The notes beneath the pieces were generated by a model that was not told where the DNA came from, searched no databases, and saw only the letters and a list, made by a program, of their open reading frames with translations. Positions 6,513-7,454 of a stretch of DNA of 7,454 nucleotides are shown here, in pieces. The first letter of the stretch is position 1. Every line of letters starts with the position of its first letter. This DNA is from Thiobacillus sp. GTDB lineage: Bacteria; Pseudomonadota; Gammaproteobacteria; Burkholderiales; Thiobacillaceae. The stretch covers positions 1 through 7,454 of the forward strand of contig JADMKH010000308.1 in assembly GCA_018780025.1 (NCBI GenBank). The letters are read 5' to 3'. The position numbers were made by a program, and so were the translations under genes.

Positions 6513-7283
6513 TCAGCGCGGCCCCATGATTTTGCCCAGCATCTCGCTCGAGGGCGCGCCTTGCAGTTTTTGCAGGGTGCCGCTTGCGTCCTTGTAGAAA
6601 ATGGTGGGTGTGGCCGCGGCGCCGAGTTGCTGCATCAGTTTTTGGTTGGCGTCGAGCTGCATGCGGATTTTTTCGGGCATCTGGCTCAGCGGTTTGACAC
6701 CGCCCTGCGCATGATTTATTTCATGCTGCGTCAAGGCGGCCTGCGGGTCCTTGGCTGCGAGGATGGCTGTGGCCTTGCCTGGGCTGGTGGGCCCGAGGAT
6801 GGCGACCATGACGTGGCGCAACTGCACTTTGCCGGACGTGACCCAGGGGCGGGCATCATTCCAGAACTTGTTGCAGTAAGGGCAGTTGGGGTCGGTAAAA
6901 GTGTAGACGATACGCGGCGCATTTTTTTTGCCGTCACCGATCCAGGTGCTTTTCTCGAGGTCTTTCCAGACCCGGTCGGTCATCGGTTTGCTGACCAGTT
7001 TTTCGAGCGGTTGCTGGCTGAGGTTGGCGCCTTTGCCGTCGATCATGGGGCCGACGATGGCGTATTTTTCGTCGGCGGTGAGATAAACGGCGATCGGCTG
7101 CTGTTCCACCATGCCGGCATAGCCGGTTAGCCCGCCGGGCGCGTCAAACGTGCCGATGACCTCAATCCCCTGCTTTTCCAGTGCCTTGATCGGTGCCGGC
7201 CAGTCCTTGGCCTGGGCGGTCAGGGTCAGCACGCCGAACAGCGTGAGCAAACCGGCCACTACGAGGGATGCTTTTTTAATCAT
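6513..7283 (-). CDS. dsbG: Thiol:disulfide interchange protein DsbG (periplasmic disulfide isomerase / sulfenic-acid reductase)
   Basis: 256 residues, close to E. coli DsbG (248). A periplasmic thioredoxin-fold protein that, in E. coli, is kept reduced by DsbD and rescues misoxidised or sulfenylated single-cysteine proteins. Seen here: signal peptide with KK, a hydrophobic core and AQA cleavage near residue 25; an N-terminal dimerisation domain (about 26-85) with PIKALEKQGIEVIGTFDAPG, nearly the DsbG pattern, and YLTADEKYAIVGPM; a linker helix; then the catalytic domain with YTFTDPNCPYCNKFW. The active-site cysteines are C134 and C137 (CPYC, as in DsbG; DsbC has CGYC). ARPWVTSGKVQLRHVMV is strongly DsbG-like, and the cis-proline loop is T225-P226, where DsbG also has Thr. 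The ATG at 7283 is chosen because it gives a complete signal peptide and has AAAGGA ten bases upstream. Single-gene unit with its own terminator. DsbC is the alternative; the motifs favour DsbG. Confidence 0.95.
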   Translation of the reverse strand: MIKKASLVVAGLLTLFGVLTLTAQAKDWPAPIKALEKQGIEVIGTFDAPGGLTGYAGMVEQQPIAVYLTADEKYAIVGPMIDGKGANLSQQPLEKLVSKPMTDRVWKDLEKSTWIGDGKKNAPRIVYTFTDPNCPYCNKFWNDARPWVTSGKVQLRHVMVAILGPTSPGKATAILAAKDPQAALTQHEINHAQGGVKPLSQMPEKIRMQLDANQKLMQQLGAAATPTIFYKDASGTLQKLQGAPSSEMLGKIMGPR

Positions 7284-7293
7284 GGTGTGTCGT

Positions 7294-7299
7294 TCCTTT
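7294..7299 (-). promoter_or_regulatory. Ribosome-binding site of dsbG
   Basis: AAAGGA on the minus strand, ten bases before the ATG at 7283. The spacing is slightly long but acceptable, and it supports the start that yields an intact signal peptide. Confidence 0.6.
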
Positions 7300-7307
7300 G
7301 CATTGAA

Positions 7308-7335
7308 AATTCATTTTGAAAGCGGGATACATCAA
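7308..7335 (-). promoter_or_regulatory. Weak candidate sigma70-type promoter for dsbG
   Basis: On the minus strand TTGATG (7330-7335) and TGAATT (7308-7313) are 16 bases apart. Each is only a partial match to consensus. The position, about 25 bases before the ATG, is reasonable for a short leader, but other placements cannot be excluded. Confidence 0.2.
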
Positions 7336-7365
7336 GAATCGGGGGCTGGAAGAATCGGGGACTGG
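7334..7365. repeat. Tandem 16-bp duplication upstream of dsbG
   Basis: AAGAATCGGGGGCTGG (7334-7349) is followed at once by AAGAATCGGGGACTGG (7350-7365), identical at 15 of 16 positions. It looks like a recent small duplication at the edge of the possible dsbG promoter. Confidence 0.75.
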
Positions 7366-7402
7366 TGCGGCCGCAGCCGGTTTAAGGGAACGCTGATTTA
7401 TT

Positions 7403-7438
7403 CGTCATTGCGAGGAGCGTAGCGACGCGGCAATCCAG
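7403..7438. repeat. Dispersed palindromic repeat of the 'GTCATTGCGAGGAGCG...GGCAATCCAG' type
   Basis: The element starts CGTCATTGCGAGGAGCG and ends GCGGCAATCCAG. It pairs ATTGC (7407-7411) with GCAAT (7430-7434) and, inside, GCGT (7417-7420) with ACGC (7425-7428) around an AGCG loop. From memory, near-identical short elements are scattered in intergenic regions of many bacterial genomes, so this is most likely one copy of a non-coding repeat family. The flanks, with GATTTA before and TTAATC at the window end, may belong to a longer copy cut by the edge. Confidence 0.7.
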
Positions 7439-7454
7439 AAATGCCTGCTTAATC

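Noticed and set aside
6462..7130. 222-codon plus-strand frame antisense to dsbG
   Set aside because: Shadow of a confidently identified dsbG; no motifs or ribosome-binding site.

Overview
The window looks like chromosomal DNA from a Gram-negative proteobacterium. A betaproteobacterium is most likely, inferred from the high-GC, GC3-rich metE, a periplasmic DsbG-type isomerase and the style of the intergenic repeats; I ran no search, so the taxonomy is tentative.

Layout: (1) Bases 1-1025, plus strand: the 3' part of metE (cobalamin-independent methionine synthase), cut by the left edge and covering the catalytic and zinc-binding C-terminal barrel. (2) Bases 1026-1242: a short gap between convergent genes with a perfect 28-bp palindrome at 1086-1113. 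(3) Bases 1243-5637, minus strand: one very large gene encoding a 1464-residue uncharacterised multidomain protein with no signal peptide. It has N-terminal beta domains, a Gly/Ser-rich stretch next to a conserved-looking core, a CxxC motif, a helical segment, a Pro/Lys linker and a Ser/Thr-rich beta C-terminal domain. This is the most interesting object here. (4) Bases 5638-6512: about 870 bp without an intact gene. It holds the ribosome-binding site of the giant gene, a probable 41-codon 3' gene remnant, an AT-rich stretch with a TACA/TGTA operator-like palindrome, and a good intrinsic terminator on the minus strand. (5) Bases 6513-7283, minus strand: dsbG, periplasmic disulfide isomerase/reductase, with a signal peptide and CPYC active site. 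(6) Bases 7284-7454: the dsbG leader, a tandem 16-bp duplication, and a hairpin-forming dispersed repeat of the 'GTCATTGCGAGGAGCG' type.

The genes do not form an operon. metE and dsbG are ordinary housekeeping genes. The giant gene sits between them as a single-gene transcription unit, convergent with metE and separated from dsbG by a terminator and decayed DNA. Its 5' portion is clearly more AT-rich than metE. The remnant beside it and the repeats around it fit an inserted accessory gene, but no mobile-element gene or attachment site is visible.
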